Shown here one piece after another: positions 41,062-52,884 of a stretch of DNA of 64,000 nucleotides. The notes beneath the pieces were generated by a model that ran no database searches, was not told the DNA's origin, and worked only from the letters and a program-made list of their open reading frames with translations. Both the position numbers and the translations under genes were made by a program. The stretch's first letter is position 1. Every line of letters begins with the position of its first letter. Source of the DNA: Chrysophaeum taylorii (Eukaryota > Sar > Pelagophyceae > Pelagomonadales > Pelagomonadaceae); the NCBI GenBank assembly GCA_029834535.1, contig JAQMWT010000149.1, positions 1 to 64,000 on the forward strand, written 5' to 3'.

Positions 41062-42390
41062 CTAGAATACGAGGACGCCGCAACAGCCGCGCTTCTTAGG
41101 AGTATTCGCGACGTCGCTCAACTCGACGGGCGGCCTGGTCGAAGGAGGCCGGGGTGCCTGCGTCGTCGTCGTCGTCGTCGTCGTCGCCTCTGGTCGCGCG
41201 ACCTTTGGCTGACGTGGAGCAGGCGAGCCTTTCGGGGAAGCGAAAACAATTCTCCGGATATCGAGTTTGACTTCCCCGCGGCCGCCGCCGCCGCCGGATC
41301 CCTTCGCGGGGGTTGTTTCGAGGCTCACCTGGCGCTGCTGCGCCCGCTGCACAGAGAGTTGATGCTTCATCTCGAGGAGCGAGGAGACCCACTGCGCGCG
41401 CCTGCGATTTTGTGGGACAAACGTTTCAAACAAGCAAGTTACTCGAGGGGCGTGGCGGCGCGGAGTCTGACGTCGGCGTCGGCCATTTTGAGCGAAAACT
41501 CGCGCTCGATGCCATCGTCCGTCGGATCGTCGACGCCAATCCCCTCGATAGAGACCCCGTCGAGGTCGATCGCTCCCAGGAGATCGGCGCCCGCGGCATC
41601 CGAGGCGTAGTACCGAAGGTAGTGGCCGCACGCGACGAAAAAACGAGTCTGCCAGCCCGCGAGCTTGTGCGACGTCGCTTTTTTCTGGAGGAACCCGGCG
41701 GCAGCCGCCGGGAACGAGTTCCGCGGTGTGCGGACCATGCTTTCGCGCACCGCCTCGTCCGAAAGATGCCGATTCTTGAGCTTGGTCACGTTCTGCCGTC
41801 TCGTCGCGACCTTGGGATCGAGCTCGGCGACGGTCGAGACTTGATCCGGGTCGCCCGGCGACGCGACCCCTCGTTTCGCCTCGTCCTTCGTCTCGTCGGG
41901 CTCCATGTCGCGCCCTCCCAACCCCCGGCGCAAGATGGTCAGCCCCGCGAGCCACTCGTCGCGCGTTTCCTCGTCATTGGCCCGCAGCAAAACTCTGTTG
42001 CCGCTATTAGTCGTGAGCACCAAGTTACGCTCGCCCTCGCCCTCGATCGTCGTCCCCCATAGCTCGATCGCCGCGAGCAGCGCCGTGCACTCCTCATTCT
42101 GGTAGTATCGCACGTATTTTCCCGTCGCGACGAAGAAGCGCTGCGGGCCGGGTCTAGAGAAACTAGCAAACATATACCTTCTGCCACCGATACGGCGCGT
42201 GGCTAGCTTTCTTTTGGAGATATCCCGAGGCTGCGGTCGAGAATGACGGCCGCGTCTCGGAGACCATCGACGGCGTGAACTCTTCCTTCTCCACGCCCTT
42301 TCGCGTGTTCTTCCGACCCTTCTTCCCCAACATCATCAACACGCGCCCAAAAAACTTTCTGACACACTGCACCAAATCCTGCTTAACCAT
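41062..42390 (-). CDS. Double PH-domain protein
   Basis: Exons 42390-42178, 42140-41443 and 41401-41062, with introns of 37 nt (42141-42177) and 41 nt (41402-41442). Both are GT-AG, and both splices rebuild PH-domain elements; total about 416 residues. PH1 is S-G-Y-L-Q-K-K...Y-R-W-Q-K, then R-F-F-V-A-T-G-K-Y-V-R-Y-Y across the first splice, ending in D-E-W-L-A-G-L. PH2 is A-G-F-L-Q-K-K...W-Q-T-R-F-F-V-A-C-G-H-Y-L-R-Y-Y, with its terminal helix Q-W-V-S-S-L supplied by exon 3. The two domains are similar, implying internal duplication. The tail is Thr/Pro-rich and ends in C-C-G-V-L-V-F. It is likely a phosphoinositide-binding adaptor. Confidence 0.78.
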
Positions 42391-44001
42391 AACCTCCGCA
42401 CAACGGACATAGCACGTTCGTCTCGCTTTCTCTCTCTCTCTCTCAATCCAGAGATGAGCGTGAATGCTGCATAGTTGGCACCACCGTCTGAAAGAGCGCT
42501 ATCTGTAGATGATCGCATTCTTTTACGCTCGTCGCTATCTGCCGTAACCGCTGAGTTGTGACCACAAGATGATGGCGAGGCGCCCGCCGGACGGGCCGGG
42601 CCGGTCGTTCAAGGCCTTCGCCTCCGGAAAGATCAAGGGTCTTGGACTGCTTGGAGACCTTGAGGCGGTTGTGGAAGAAACAGGATGAGAAAGGGAGGCT
42701 GCTGACATAGATACCTCCGGATTTCCAGCGATGGGTCGCTGGAATGTCGAGTGGATCGTCAGTGACTCAAATTACCACCACAAAAAGTCACGGATGTTGC
42801 TCTTAGAACAAGATGGGCAAACTTCTCAGGAGGATGAGACACCGTGCGCGGGTTGTACCGCCGATGATGAGAATGACGACGACGAGAACAACGAAGAGTC
42901 CGTGCTCCGGAGGCTGAGCGCACAGAGGAGGATGAGCAGGAGCCGGGCGACGAGAACATCGCGCCTGATGAGGACCGGAGAATAACGTCACAGGTCGAGT
43001 AGAAGATGCAGCCTGAGGGCGTGCGGAGAACTGAGGACAACACATCGATGGTCAACGCAGCTGTTGTGTGGCGTCAACATAAGGAAGATCGGTCATGCTG
43101 GATTACTTCACCCGCGTCTACCCATGGCAGACGGTGGAGAACATATTCGCCTGGGAACGAGGCAGGGACGTCGGGCTCCAGAAAGGCAGATATCTTTCAG
43201 AGTCTTCGGTTTCGTCCTTTCCGTGACGCTCTCGGACATGGAAGCTGGGCGCTGCGAATAAGGGGTGCGCCGCAGTTATTACTGGAGAATGGGAGAATCC
43301 AATTTCCCTCCTCCCGACTTTGGTCGCTTCGTCATGAGCTGGGCTCGCTTTGAGGAGATAGGGAGACAGCACGCGCCAATGCCGCTTTTCGAGTGAGCTA
43401 GCCTCAAATTAAGACGGTTGGAGGCACTAGTGACCACATCTCGTTTTTAAATCTTCGTGAGTTTCGTCCCCAAACAACTGTACATGCTACATAAATTTAC
43501 TTCTGGGCACCAAAATTAGCTCCGACGGGAAACGGCGCATCGCGACTCCCGCTCGCAGAACCCCACCGTCCCGCCTTCCAGGCCATCCCTCATGTCCCCA
43601 CACAACACACCAAAACCCTCGAGCCCACACACGCAACCCCCACCCCCCCCCCACCCCTGTAAGCAGTCGACCTTTAAGCACCCTGCCGCGGCTGTGAGAA
43701 ACGACGTCCTGGGGCGCTCCTTGCTTAGGCTGTCTTGACGGCGACTACGATCGGACGCATGGGTGACACCGGTGGTCGTCCGAAGACGGTCCGTTCGTGG
43801 CCAGGTGCCCGAAACTAGCTGGCGTCAGCGCGATGGGCTGCGGCACCACTCACAGCCGCGGCGCGGCTGCCAAGGTCTTCCCCGCCCTGCTCCCGGCGCC
43901 AACCAGGCCGCCGTTAATCCCAAGCAATGCCCCCGTCGCCCTTTTTCTAGGGATTACGAAACCTCACTCAAACTAGGTTTTGGCCCAAAACCAGTTGGTG
44001 C
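42391..44001. other. Gene-poor region left of the nested retrotransposons
   Basis: No supported gene. It holds a (TC)n tract at 42428-42444, several short open frames without recognisable domains (42731-42985, 43006-43353) and a C-rich run at about 43628-43653. One frame near 43095-43200 reads like protein (Y-F-T-R-V-Y-P-W-Q-T-V-E-N-I-F) but is too short to assign. Confidence 0.4.
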
Positions 44002-44108
44002 CAAATTGCAGAGCATTAGCAAGCAGTGGTAAGTCACTTGGGAAACCATCCCGTCTCATCATGAACGTCTGGAAGTATTTAATTCGGGGAATGAAAGGGT
44101 ATGTTCCC

Positions 44109-45278
44109 TGTGAGGAAGCTATGACACTTACCCCTGCACCACGTATCCAGTATCCATACGTCTTTCTCTTATCCTAACTACTAATCGACAGATGTTTGTC
44201 TGTCTGTTTGTCTGTCTGTCTGTATGTCTGTTTGTTTGTCCCTCGATTTAGGGTAAGGATCAGGTAGGCGCGAGAGTAAGGATCAGTTAGGCGCGAGAGC
44301 CAGACAGTGATCCTCCAAGCCGTCTACGGCGACCTCGCAGACTATTTCCACGACCCGCGGCGGCTCTTTCAGCGCGCCATTCTCACGCCCCGTCGAAACG
44401 ATGTTGTCGATGCTGACAACGCCGCGCGCATGACCGCGGCCTTTTTTTCCCGGAGACGAGGCGTCGGAGTTCTTTTCGGCCGACTAGGTTGGATCGGAAG
44501 ACGACGCCTCGCTCTTTACAGTCGAGTTTTCAACTCCCTGACAACCAACGGCATGCTGACTTTGATCGCGAGCTTAAAGTCTTCGCAACCTCGACCCGTC
44601 GCACGGCCACTGCAACGGTACCAGATACATGATCGATCGTGTCCTGTCACCGAGGCTCCTCCAACCTGTATCCCTCAAGCCCCACCGACGCCAAACGATC
44701 AACAAGAGCCAGGGCCAGACGCCCTGCGAGGTCGGCGTCCTCTTTCCCAAGCCCGTCTTCTGCCACGTCCAGCTCTACGTGGCTCTCTGTCGATCGGCAT
44801 CCCCGAGGATATCGTCTTCTGAGTCGACGACTCCACCCTACCCCACACGTGCTGCGCAATACCGATAAGCCCCCTCCCGGCGTCTACACGCGCACTATAG
44901 GTTAACTTACTGGGACCAGGTGAACTTACTGGAACCAGGTGAACTTACTGAGGTTAGAGATTGGGACTAGGTGAACTTAGTGACCAGGTGAATACTGAGA
45001 CCAAGTGTGAACTTACTGGGGCTTTTAGAGTAAACTCAAAGCTTAGCGGCGTGTGCGGATCAAAGCAGCTTCGATTGGCGGGGGTGAGAGCGACGAGCTC
45101 GCAGGAGAGTGGGGTGAGTGGGTGTGAGCACGAGTGGGCTTACGCCGAATTTACTGGGGTTAGAGATTGGGACAAGGTGAACTTAACAGGGTGAAAATGC
45201 TGGGGTTAGAGATTGGGAGTAGGTGAACTTACTGGCCTGCACTTGTCGCTAGTCTAACGCCTCATTCCATTCGTAACA
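44109..45278 (+). repeat. Copia-1 left LTR, split by Helitron-like copy C
   Basis: Pieces 44109-44171 and 45246-45278 join to a 96-bp LTR identical to 50118-50213. Confidence 0.93.
44172..45245 (+). mobile_element. Helitron-like repeat copy C (in Copia-1 left LTR)
   Basis: 1074 bp with the family ends TCCTAAC and GCACTTG. The intact right LTR of Copia-1 shows insertion between A (44171) and T (45246) with no target duplication. It carries the same decayed Pif1-like fragment (S-Q-G-Q-T, Q-L-Y-V-A-L-C-R). Confidence 0.82.
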
Positions 45279-45290
45279 TGGTACCAGGTG
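45279..45290 (+). other. Copia-1 candidate primer-binding site
   Basis: TGGTACCAGGTG directly follows the left LTR. The leading TGG is what pairs with a tRNA 3' CCA. The tRNA species was not identified. Confidence 0.5.
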
Positions 45291-45386
45291 TCGTCCGCGG
45301 TCGAACGACTGCTTGACTTCACGGATAACGGCGACTCCTCCTCGGCTTCAGTTCATTGCTACGTGTTCGGTTCGTTATCGTTTATC

Positions 45387-48300
45387 ATGTCTTCGATCGA
45401 AATTAAGGATAGCAAGCTTTCGCAAAAACACGATGCCTTCAGTGGTGAGCGTCTTTTCTTAACAAGTTCATCACTGGTGTTCAAGTTGCTCGGCATCATC
45501 AAGATTTCCCTGACACACTTACATTGCAATTGCTTCAGACGAAAATCCCCGAGTCGCTCTTGTCTAAGGATCTCATTGCACTTGATCCTAAACTGCGCAC
45601 ATATGATGGTTTTGTTGATCGCCTCCACAGTAAAGTTTTTGATTATCTTCAGACCAAGTCTGCGCATGTCCATGCTACGTTCCGTGAAAGTCCCCGTCAT
45701 CGTGAACGTTCCAACTTTTACGGTCGTCCCAACCATCCTTCTGATAAATACCTTCATCGCTTCAATGCTTTGCGCTCTCAACAACGTTCTAGCCCTCGCC
45801 CAGTTTTTCGATCATCTTTCCGTAATCCTTCATCTTCACGTGGTTTCCATCGCAAGCGCCCACGCCATGCTGATCTTTGTCTTTTTTGTGGTATTCCTGG
45901 CCATCACCAGAAAGATTGTCACAAGCGCCAGCGCTATTTGCTCTCACAAGCCACCGCCCGCCCTCGGCATCACTACCAATACCCACGTCGGTCAACTCCC
46001 CAATACCCACCTCGGTCCAATCCCCAATACCCACCTAGGCCCCATCCACCCTTCTACCAAAACTATCTTTCCGCCCCCATTCCACTCTTGCCTCCATCTC
46101 AATCCTCTCCGCCGCTCCTTGCGTTGCCACCCTCCACCACACCCTCTGTCCCGCCTTCCACCGCTGTCACCCTTCCTGACCCATCCCTTTCTGCACCCAC
46201 CTACCCGTCTTTCAATTTCCATCTTCTCTCCATATCTCCCTCCATTCACCAAGCCCTTTCCTCCACCAATGCCCTTACCGCTCTGCTCACCGCTCGTGAG
46301 CGCGACTACCTTCACAGCACCAACCTTCGTCTCGTTGTCTATGATACCGGCGCCAACGTCGACCTTTTTAACTCTGCCTCTGGTTTCACTGACCTTGACA
46401 ATACTCAGCATCACTCCATCACTTCTGCACTCGGCACTGGCTTGGTTTCCGGTTCCGGCACTGCCCACTTAACGTTTCCTTCAATTGGTCCTCTTGACAA
46501 TCGTGGTCTTCCTTCTCCTGCACCCACTCTTTCCGCCCCTCATGGTATCCATGTCGCGTTCCCGCATACCCTCATCTCTCCTGGCCTTGGTGACAAACGG
46601 ATTCTTTCGGATCATGCCCTTGAGCAAGTTGGTTACGATTGCCACACCATTCAGGCCGTTGGCCCTGCTTATCCGCAACGTATTTTACGTCACCGTCAAA
46701 CGCATCACGTTATTCCCCTGCTTCGTCGCTGTGGTCTTCTTTTGATCGTCTGTTGGATCGGCAATACGACCGCTGCGCCCTACGCGGACTACGTTTCACC
46801 TTTTGTGGCATTTTCTTCTTGCCCCCGTGTCCATGACCCTTGTGCGTTTCCCGCTGTGTCTCAACGTACTCAACTTACCTTCGACCTTTGGCATGCTCGT
46901 CTTGGTCATTATAGTCCTCCCTATCTTCGGCGTTTGTCTTCTCTTGCTGTGGGCGCACCGCTTTTCCCGAGCTCCGCGTCGCTTTCTTTTTGTCCTGTTT
47001 GTGCTCTCGGTAAAATTCATGCTGCGCATGTTGGCCAACGTAAAACTCATGCTTCCGCTTCCACTTCGCCTCCTTCCTCCGAGCCTTTGTCTCGTCCACG
47101 TGCCATTGCGCCCTACCTTATTATCTACGCCGATCTCATGTTTGCAGGCGTCCCATCCTTCATATATCAAGATCGCGCGATCCTCACGTTTGTCGATGAT
47201 CATACGCGCCGCCGCACGCGTTACTTTGCTCCACGACACGATGCCCTTACGAACACTCGTCAACTCGAACTTTTTCTGTCTACCGTGGTTCACCCATTCG
47301 GATATCGCATTGCCCTCATCTACACCGATCGTGACCGCTCTCTTATGGGCCAATTCGAAACCTTCTGTCTGGGCAACAACATCGCGTTTAAACGCACTCC
47401 TGCAGCTCAGTCCAAAACTTCACAGGCGCACGCTTTTTCCGGTGTTGTGGAACGCTCTCATCGCGCAACTGCTGATATTACTCGCGCTCTTTTGGTACAT
47501 GCGCACCGTCCACCTGATTTTTAGCGTTGGGCCATGGAAACGGCTGACTTCATCTCTGAGCGTATGCCAAATGCCTCTAATCCTGGATATATGACGCCAT
47601 ATGAAATGCTACATGAAACTCTCCCACGTGTCGATTTTCTTCGTGTTTGGGGCTGTCCAGCAGCAATTCTCACTGGCGACAAATGGCCTACCAAAGCTAT
47701 AACCGGTATCTTCATTGGGTATCCCTCTGCAGGCCCTGGATATCGCATATTGCTTCAACGCCCCACAGGTCCTGTCATCCACACCTCGATTGATGTTGTT
47801 CTTGACGAAAATTTCGCTCTGCGTAAGTCACTGTCCTCTCAACCCCTTCCTCCGTCTCTAGTGGATTCTCGTTTTCCTGACTTATTTTATTACGACCCTC
47901 GTTTATCTTCCGCTGTTGCTCCCTTGTCTTCTGTTTTTGATGCTCAGGAGCCGGCCTTATCGGGACTGATCACCCCTGAAACAACTCAACCGTCACTGAC
48001 TACACTGTTACCGGACAATACGAAACGCGCACCATTACGTCGCGCCAGACGGGGCCGACCGCGCAAAGTCGACCAACGCGCGTTACAACAACCAACAAAC
48101 TTTTATACGGGCGATTCTGTTTCCTCCTGTCACGATGTCGATTCTGTTTCCTCTGTCGCTTCTGTTTCCCCCTGTCACTCTTTGTATGTCTCTTCTGTTA
48201 GCTTTCGTTTGTTAGTTCATTATGTCTTCCTTCCCCTTTGTTTAGCTAACACCCTTGTTGATCCCCATACACACGTTTATTACTCTGCTTCCGAAGAAAT

Positions 48301-49940
48301 GTCTCAGTATTCAGACCTTGACGAAACTACTATTACTTCCGCCCATTCACGTGAAGCTTTAGCTCCGACCAATCCTGAGCGTCCTGGCTGGTTGCAAGCC
48401 ATCGCTAAAGAATACAGCTCTCTTGGTCAGCTTGGTTGCTGGGATGTTATTCGCCTTCCTTCGACTTTTTCTGGCAACATTTGTACCCTCAAGTGGATCC
48501 TCCGCAAGAAGTATGACTCTGGCCGCTTCAAATCGTACAAGGCTCGCCTCGTCGTCCGCGGTTACACCCAGGTTCATGGCATTGATTATCATGACACCTA
48601 CTCACCGGTTGCCAACATCGTCACGATCCGTTTCTTTCTAACCTTCGTCGCTGTTCATATGACTGGGATTTGCACAAGTTGGATGTCAGCACCGCTTTTA
48701 TTCAAGCTCCCATTGACGAAGACATCTATGTCTGGCCACCCGAAGGCTATGCTCCTCGCCAACCCACCGATGGTTCCAAAATCGTTTACAAGCTCCGTCG
48801 CTCTTGGTATGGTTGCAAACAAGCTTGTCGCAATTGGTGGCTTTATTTGGAACGCTTCCTTCTCAATGATTGTGGCTTCGTCCGCGGATCTGGTGACACT
48901 TGCCATTACAAGCTCGTGCTCAATTCTACCGTCATTCTACGTCTCGTTCTGGTCGTTGATGATCTTCTTGTGGCGCACCCTCGTCATTGCAATGCGCACC
49001 CTCGTCATTGCATTGGCCATTACCAAGCCTTTTTCCTCCGTTTCTGCGCTTTCACTGACGTCAATGAACTTGATCTCACCTCTTACGTTGGTCTTCGCAT
49101 TACGCGTGATCGCCCTCGGAGAACCCTCACTCTTGACCATCCCATGCTATCCGTGAAATCCTTACCGAACATCGCTTCATCAACAGTAAACCCGAACTCA
49201 CTCCCGCTCCCAAAGGTCTTCATCTTTCTGCGGCTGATTGTCCTACTCCTGGTTCTCCAGATCACATTTTCATGGCACGCATCCCTTTTCGCCGTATTGT
49301 TGGCTGTGTCCTCTTCATCTCCATCATGACTCGCCCTGATATCACTTGGTCCGTCAATCAGTGTGCGCGTTTTTCCCACAATCCTGGTAAACCCCACTGG
49401 CACGCTTTATCCCACACTCTGCGTTATCTCAACGGTTCTCAGGATCTTGCCCTTATTCTTGGTCGCGATTCTACCCTTCGTCTCTGTGGTTATTCCGACT
49501 CCAGCTGGGCCGACGACCCTGATGACCGCCACTCTACAACTGGTTTTTGTTTTCTCCTTGCTGGCTCTATGATAGCCTACTGCTCCCGCTCGCAGTACTT
49601 ACTTGCTCGCTCTTCTTTTGAAGCTGAATTGCTCGCTCTTTACGCTGCTACTGCTGAGCTCTCTTGGCTTCTCAAACTTTTTGATGACTTTGATCTCCCT
49701 CGTCACACGGTCCCAATGTATGTTGATAATAGCACCACTGTCACCCAAGTCCGTCTCCAATGTCTCACACGGCGCACCCGCCATATTGACATTCGCTTTT
49801 ACAGTACCGCCGAATATCATCGCAACCACATCATTGATCTCAAACACATACCCCGCCTTCACAATCTTAGCGACATTTTCACCCGCAGTACGGAAGCTCC
49901 TTCCCTCCTCCGGCTTCGTGCTCTTTACCTCACATCGTGA
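45387..49940 (+). pseudogene. Copia-1 gag-pol with one stop and several frameshifts
   Basis: Gag ATG at 45387; the frame changes near 45445. Then one long frame carries the zinc knuckle C-L-F-C-G-I-P-G-H-H-Q-K-D-C, protease D-T-G-A, the gag-pre-integrase motif W-H-A-R-L-G-H, C-P-V-C, and integrase D (Y-A-D-L-M), D (Y-T-D-R-D) and E (V-V-E-R-S-H-R). A TAG at 47522-47524 sits where Trp is expected, and the same frame resumes. RT (K-A-R-L-V-V-R-G-Y) is shifted by a 2-nt insertion near 48658, continues from 48670 (V-S-T-A-F-I-Q, V-V-D-D-L-L), and is shifted again near 49141 into RNase H (49272-49940; S-D-S-S-W-A-D-D, H-S-T-T-G-F). All domains are present, but the polyprotein is broken as written. 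Confidence 0.9.
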
Positions 49941-50117
49941 TCTTCGCCCTGATCTCTGTTGTTTTCTTTCTTGCCACAATGCCTCTATGACGTCTTCCTC
50001 AAAGCTTCTCTTCTGTGAGCGTCTCACTTACCCTTTTTTCCTTTTTCTTTCTTTTTCCTGCACCTGTGTGAGGACCTCACTTACCCCTTTTTCCTTTTCT
50101 TTCTTTTCCAGCAACTG

Positions 50118-50213
50118 TGTGAGGAAGCTATGACACTTACCCCTGCACCACGTATCCAGTATCCATACGTCTTTCTCTTATCGCTAGTCTAACGCCTCAT
50201 TCCATTCGTAACA
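50118..50213 (+). repeat. Copia-1 right LTR
   Basis: 96 bp, TG...CA, uninterrupted. It serves as the empty site for copy C: the left-LTR insertion falls between A and T of CTTATCGC. Confidence 0.93.
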
Positions 50214-50431
50214 TTCCCTATATCCTCAGAACACGACAGGCGGCATCTAGAACTACACGAGAAAAGGTAAGGTGTATAGTGCTACATACCTCGGGACGCG
50301 CTAGACCATGATGATGAGCGTAAGCACAAATCAGGGGACTATTTGATTGTGTAGAAAGGGCGAAGAAGGGTAAGGAAGAGATCACGTTCTCAACGGACGG
50401 ATAAGGGTAAGAGGCAGCAGATTTCTCTGCA

Positions 50432-50439
50432 CCCCCTCG
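50432..50439 (-). other. Element 2 polypurine tract
   Basis: On the minus strand CGAGGGGG abuts the 3' LTR, a suitable plus-strand primer. Confidence 0.55.
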
Positions 50440-51314
50440 AGATGTCTTAAGCGCAAGGTGCGACTATAGAGCATCTCTTGAGAAAGATGATGATGAAGAA
50501 AAAAGAAGGAAAGAAAGGAGCATACAGTCTTGATGGTCGCAGAGGTCACATAAGAAGCATCAAGAGTATAGCAGGGTGTCTTAGGGCTTAGGACTTCGTG
50601 GTGGAGCTGAGAGTCGACTTGACGCTTTTGAACAGAGCATTACGAAACACAGGTACGACAGACAGTGTGTTAAGGCTATCTGAGGTGGTGGACATCGTTA
50701 CTGGTTCGAGAGTATCGGTATCGTCTTCGTCAGCTTCTGCTGTCAGGTGGTGAACACCAATAGCAGAATGGTGTGGTACCATACGAAACGTGAGTGCAAG
50801 TAAAGCATTCAGTATGGATGGCACTAGTGAGTCAAGTTGTAGGGTGTCCAGTTGGTTTTCCAAGAAGTTGGACTCAGCGAACGGATCCGAGAAGATAGAA
50901 GAGTCTTCCGATTCACATGCGAAGGGAATGCTTTGAATACACGAGAGCAACTTATCACGCAGATGATGGAGGTGATCGTCCGGGGAGGAATGGTTGGCGG
51001 CATATTGGTCATGAGCTGTAAGAGTTAAGCGAGACAGCAGCTCTGTGATCTTGTACAGTGTTATGAGCAACACGTGTGCATTGGCTGTAGGAGGAAAGAG
51101 CCGGTTCTCCAGGGAGGTAATTGAAGCAATGGCAGCCTGCAGATCTGTGCGCAGAGATAGATTCTCAGCGCTGAGGGTGTTGACCTTGCGAATATGTAGG
51201 CGAAGAGTTTCCTGGAGTTGCTCGACTTGTTGACGCAAGGCATCGACATCATCAGGCGAGGCAGAAGGAGCAGGGTGTAGACATTTCCAGAGTAGGTTCT
51301 GATGTGGAGAGTGA

Positions 51315-51335
51315 GTAGTTTAACGACGTTTCGGT
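51315..51335 (-). other. Processing-like motif 5 (T-E-T-S-L-N-Y)
   Basis: Inside the extra ORF, just before the C-terminal coiled coil, followed by S-L-S-T. Confidence 0.7.
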
Positions 51336-51690
51336 CAACACATGCTGTGCAACTACGGGGTATTTCGCGTTTAGAAAGTGTAGAAAGTCTTGATGTTCGG
51401 CCGGAGTATAGGTGGGGCCGAACATTACATCCAGGAGTGATGGCGGCTTTGTATCATCTGAGGATGATACGTAGTCGTCAAGATGTTGTGCCCACGATTG
51501 GGCAACAGTATTAATCACATGGTGGTATTTGGAGGGCTTGAACATAGCCTGGGCTTTACGAGCCTGTGTTCGAGAGTTACAAGAAAGATTAAGATGCTCA
51601 AGGTGCATCTGAGTAATAAGCCGAAGATCCAGTGCGAATGGCAGTTGAGTGGTGGAGTCTGTGGCTGCATCGGTTACCGATAAGACTAAA

Positions 51691-52884
51691 CAAGTGCAGG
51701 CCAGTAAGTTCGCCAGTAAGTTCACCTAGTCCCAATCTCTAACCCCAGTAAGTTCACCTGGTCCCAGTAAGTTCACCTAGTCCCAATCTCCAACCTCAGT
51801 AAGTTCGGCGTAAGCCCACTCGTGCTCACATCCACTCACCCCTCTCCTTTGAACTCGTCCCTCTCACCCTCGCCAATCTAAGCTGCTTTGATCCGCACAC
51901 GCCGCTAACCTTTGAGTTTACTCTAAAAAAAAGTAAGTTCACTTGGTCCCAGTAAGTTCGCCTGTCCTTGGTCCCAGTAAGTTTGCCTGGTCACTAGTTC
52001 ACCTAGCCCCAATCTCTAACCTCCGTAAGTTCACCTGGTTCCAGTAAGTTCACCTGGCCCCAGTAAGTTCGCCTACGGTGCGCGTGTAGACGCCGGGAGG
52101 GGCTTATCGGTATTGCGCAGCACGTGTGGGGTAGGGTGGAGTCGTCGACTCAGAAGAGGATATCCTCGGGGTTGCCGATCGACAGAGAGCCACGTAGAGC
52201 TGGACGTGGCAGAAGACGGGCTTCGCCAAGAGGACGCCGACCTCGCGGGGCGTCTGGCCCTGGCTCTTGGTGATCGTTTGGCGTCGGCGGGCCTTACGGG
52301 ATACAGGTTGGAGGAGCCTCGGTGACAACGACACGATCGATCATGTATCTGGTACCGATGCAGTGGCCGTGCGACGGGTCGAGGTTGCGAAGACTTTAAG
52401 CTCGCGATCAAAGTCAGCATGCCGTTGGTTGTCAGGGAGTTCAAAACTCGACTCTTGAGAGCGAGGCGTCGTCTTCCGACCCAACCTAGTCGGCCGAAAA
52501 GAACTCCGACGCCTCGTCTCCGGGAAAAAAAGGCCGCGGTCATGCGCGCGTTGTCAGCATCGAATAGCCGCCGCGGCGTCGGCTTCCGACCCAACCTAGT
52601 CGGCCGAAAAGAACTCCGACGCCTCGTCTCCGGGAAAAAAAGGCCGCGGTCATGCGCGCGTTGTCAGCATCGACAGCATCGTTTCGACGGGGCGTGAGAA
52701 TGGCGCGCTGAAAGAGCCGCCGCGGGTCGTGGAAATAGTCTGCGAGGTCGCCGTAGACGGCTTGGAGGATCACTGTCTGGCTCTCGCGCCTACCTGATCC
52801 TTACTCTCGCTCCTACATGATCCTTACCCTAAATCGAGGGACAAACAAACAAACAGACAAACATCTGTCGATTAGTAGTTAGGA
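51691..52884 (-). mobile_element. Helitron-like repeat copy D (in Element 2 extra ORF)
   Basis: 1194 bp, reverse orientation, same ends. It is inserted between A and T with no duplication; deleting it restores a continuous reading frame of the host ORF. It contains an internal direct duplication of about 110 bp (near 52460-52565 and 52575-52675) absent from copies A-C. The Pif1-like fragment is again broken. Confidence 0.82.

Larger units (their letters stand above)
44109..50213 (+). mobile_element. Copia-1: Ty1/copia retrotransposon with 96-bp LTRs
   Basis: Inserted in the left LTR of Element 2 with target duplication TTCCC (44104-44108 and 50214-50218). The uninterrupted target is preserved at 62956-62960. 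LTRs are TGTGAGG...GTAACA, 96 bp; the left one (44109-44171 plus 45246-45278) and the right one (50118-50213) are identical. Net length without Helitron-like copy C is about 5.03 kb. The LTRs are unusually short. The sequence before the 3' LTR is pyrimidine-rich, so no good polypurine tract is visible. Confidence 0.92.
44007..50431 (-). repeat. Element 2 left LTR (3' LTR), split by Copia-1
   Basis: Two pieces, 44007-44108 and 50219-50431, together match 62858-63173. The target duplication TTCCC (44104-44108 and 50214-50218) marks the Copia-1 insertion. Confidence 0.92.

Noticed and set aside
43080-43210. piggyBac-like transposase fragment
   Set aside because: One short frame (Y-F-T-R-V-Y-P-W-Q-T) only; no catalytic motif, TIR or TTAA target seen.
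45279-45309. Extended 31-nt match of the Copia-1 primer site to a tRNA T-arm (contains TTCGA on the complement)
   Set aside because: The distance from the supposed T-loop to CCA is about four bases too long and the stem does not pair.
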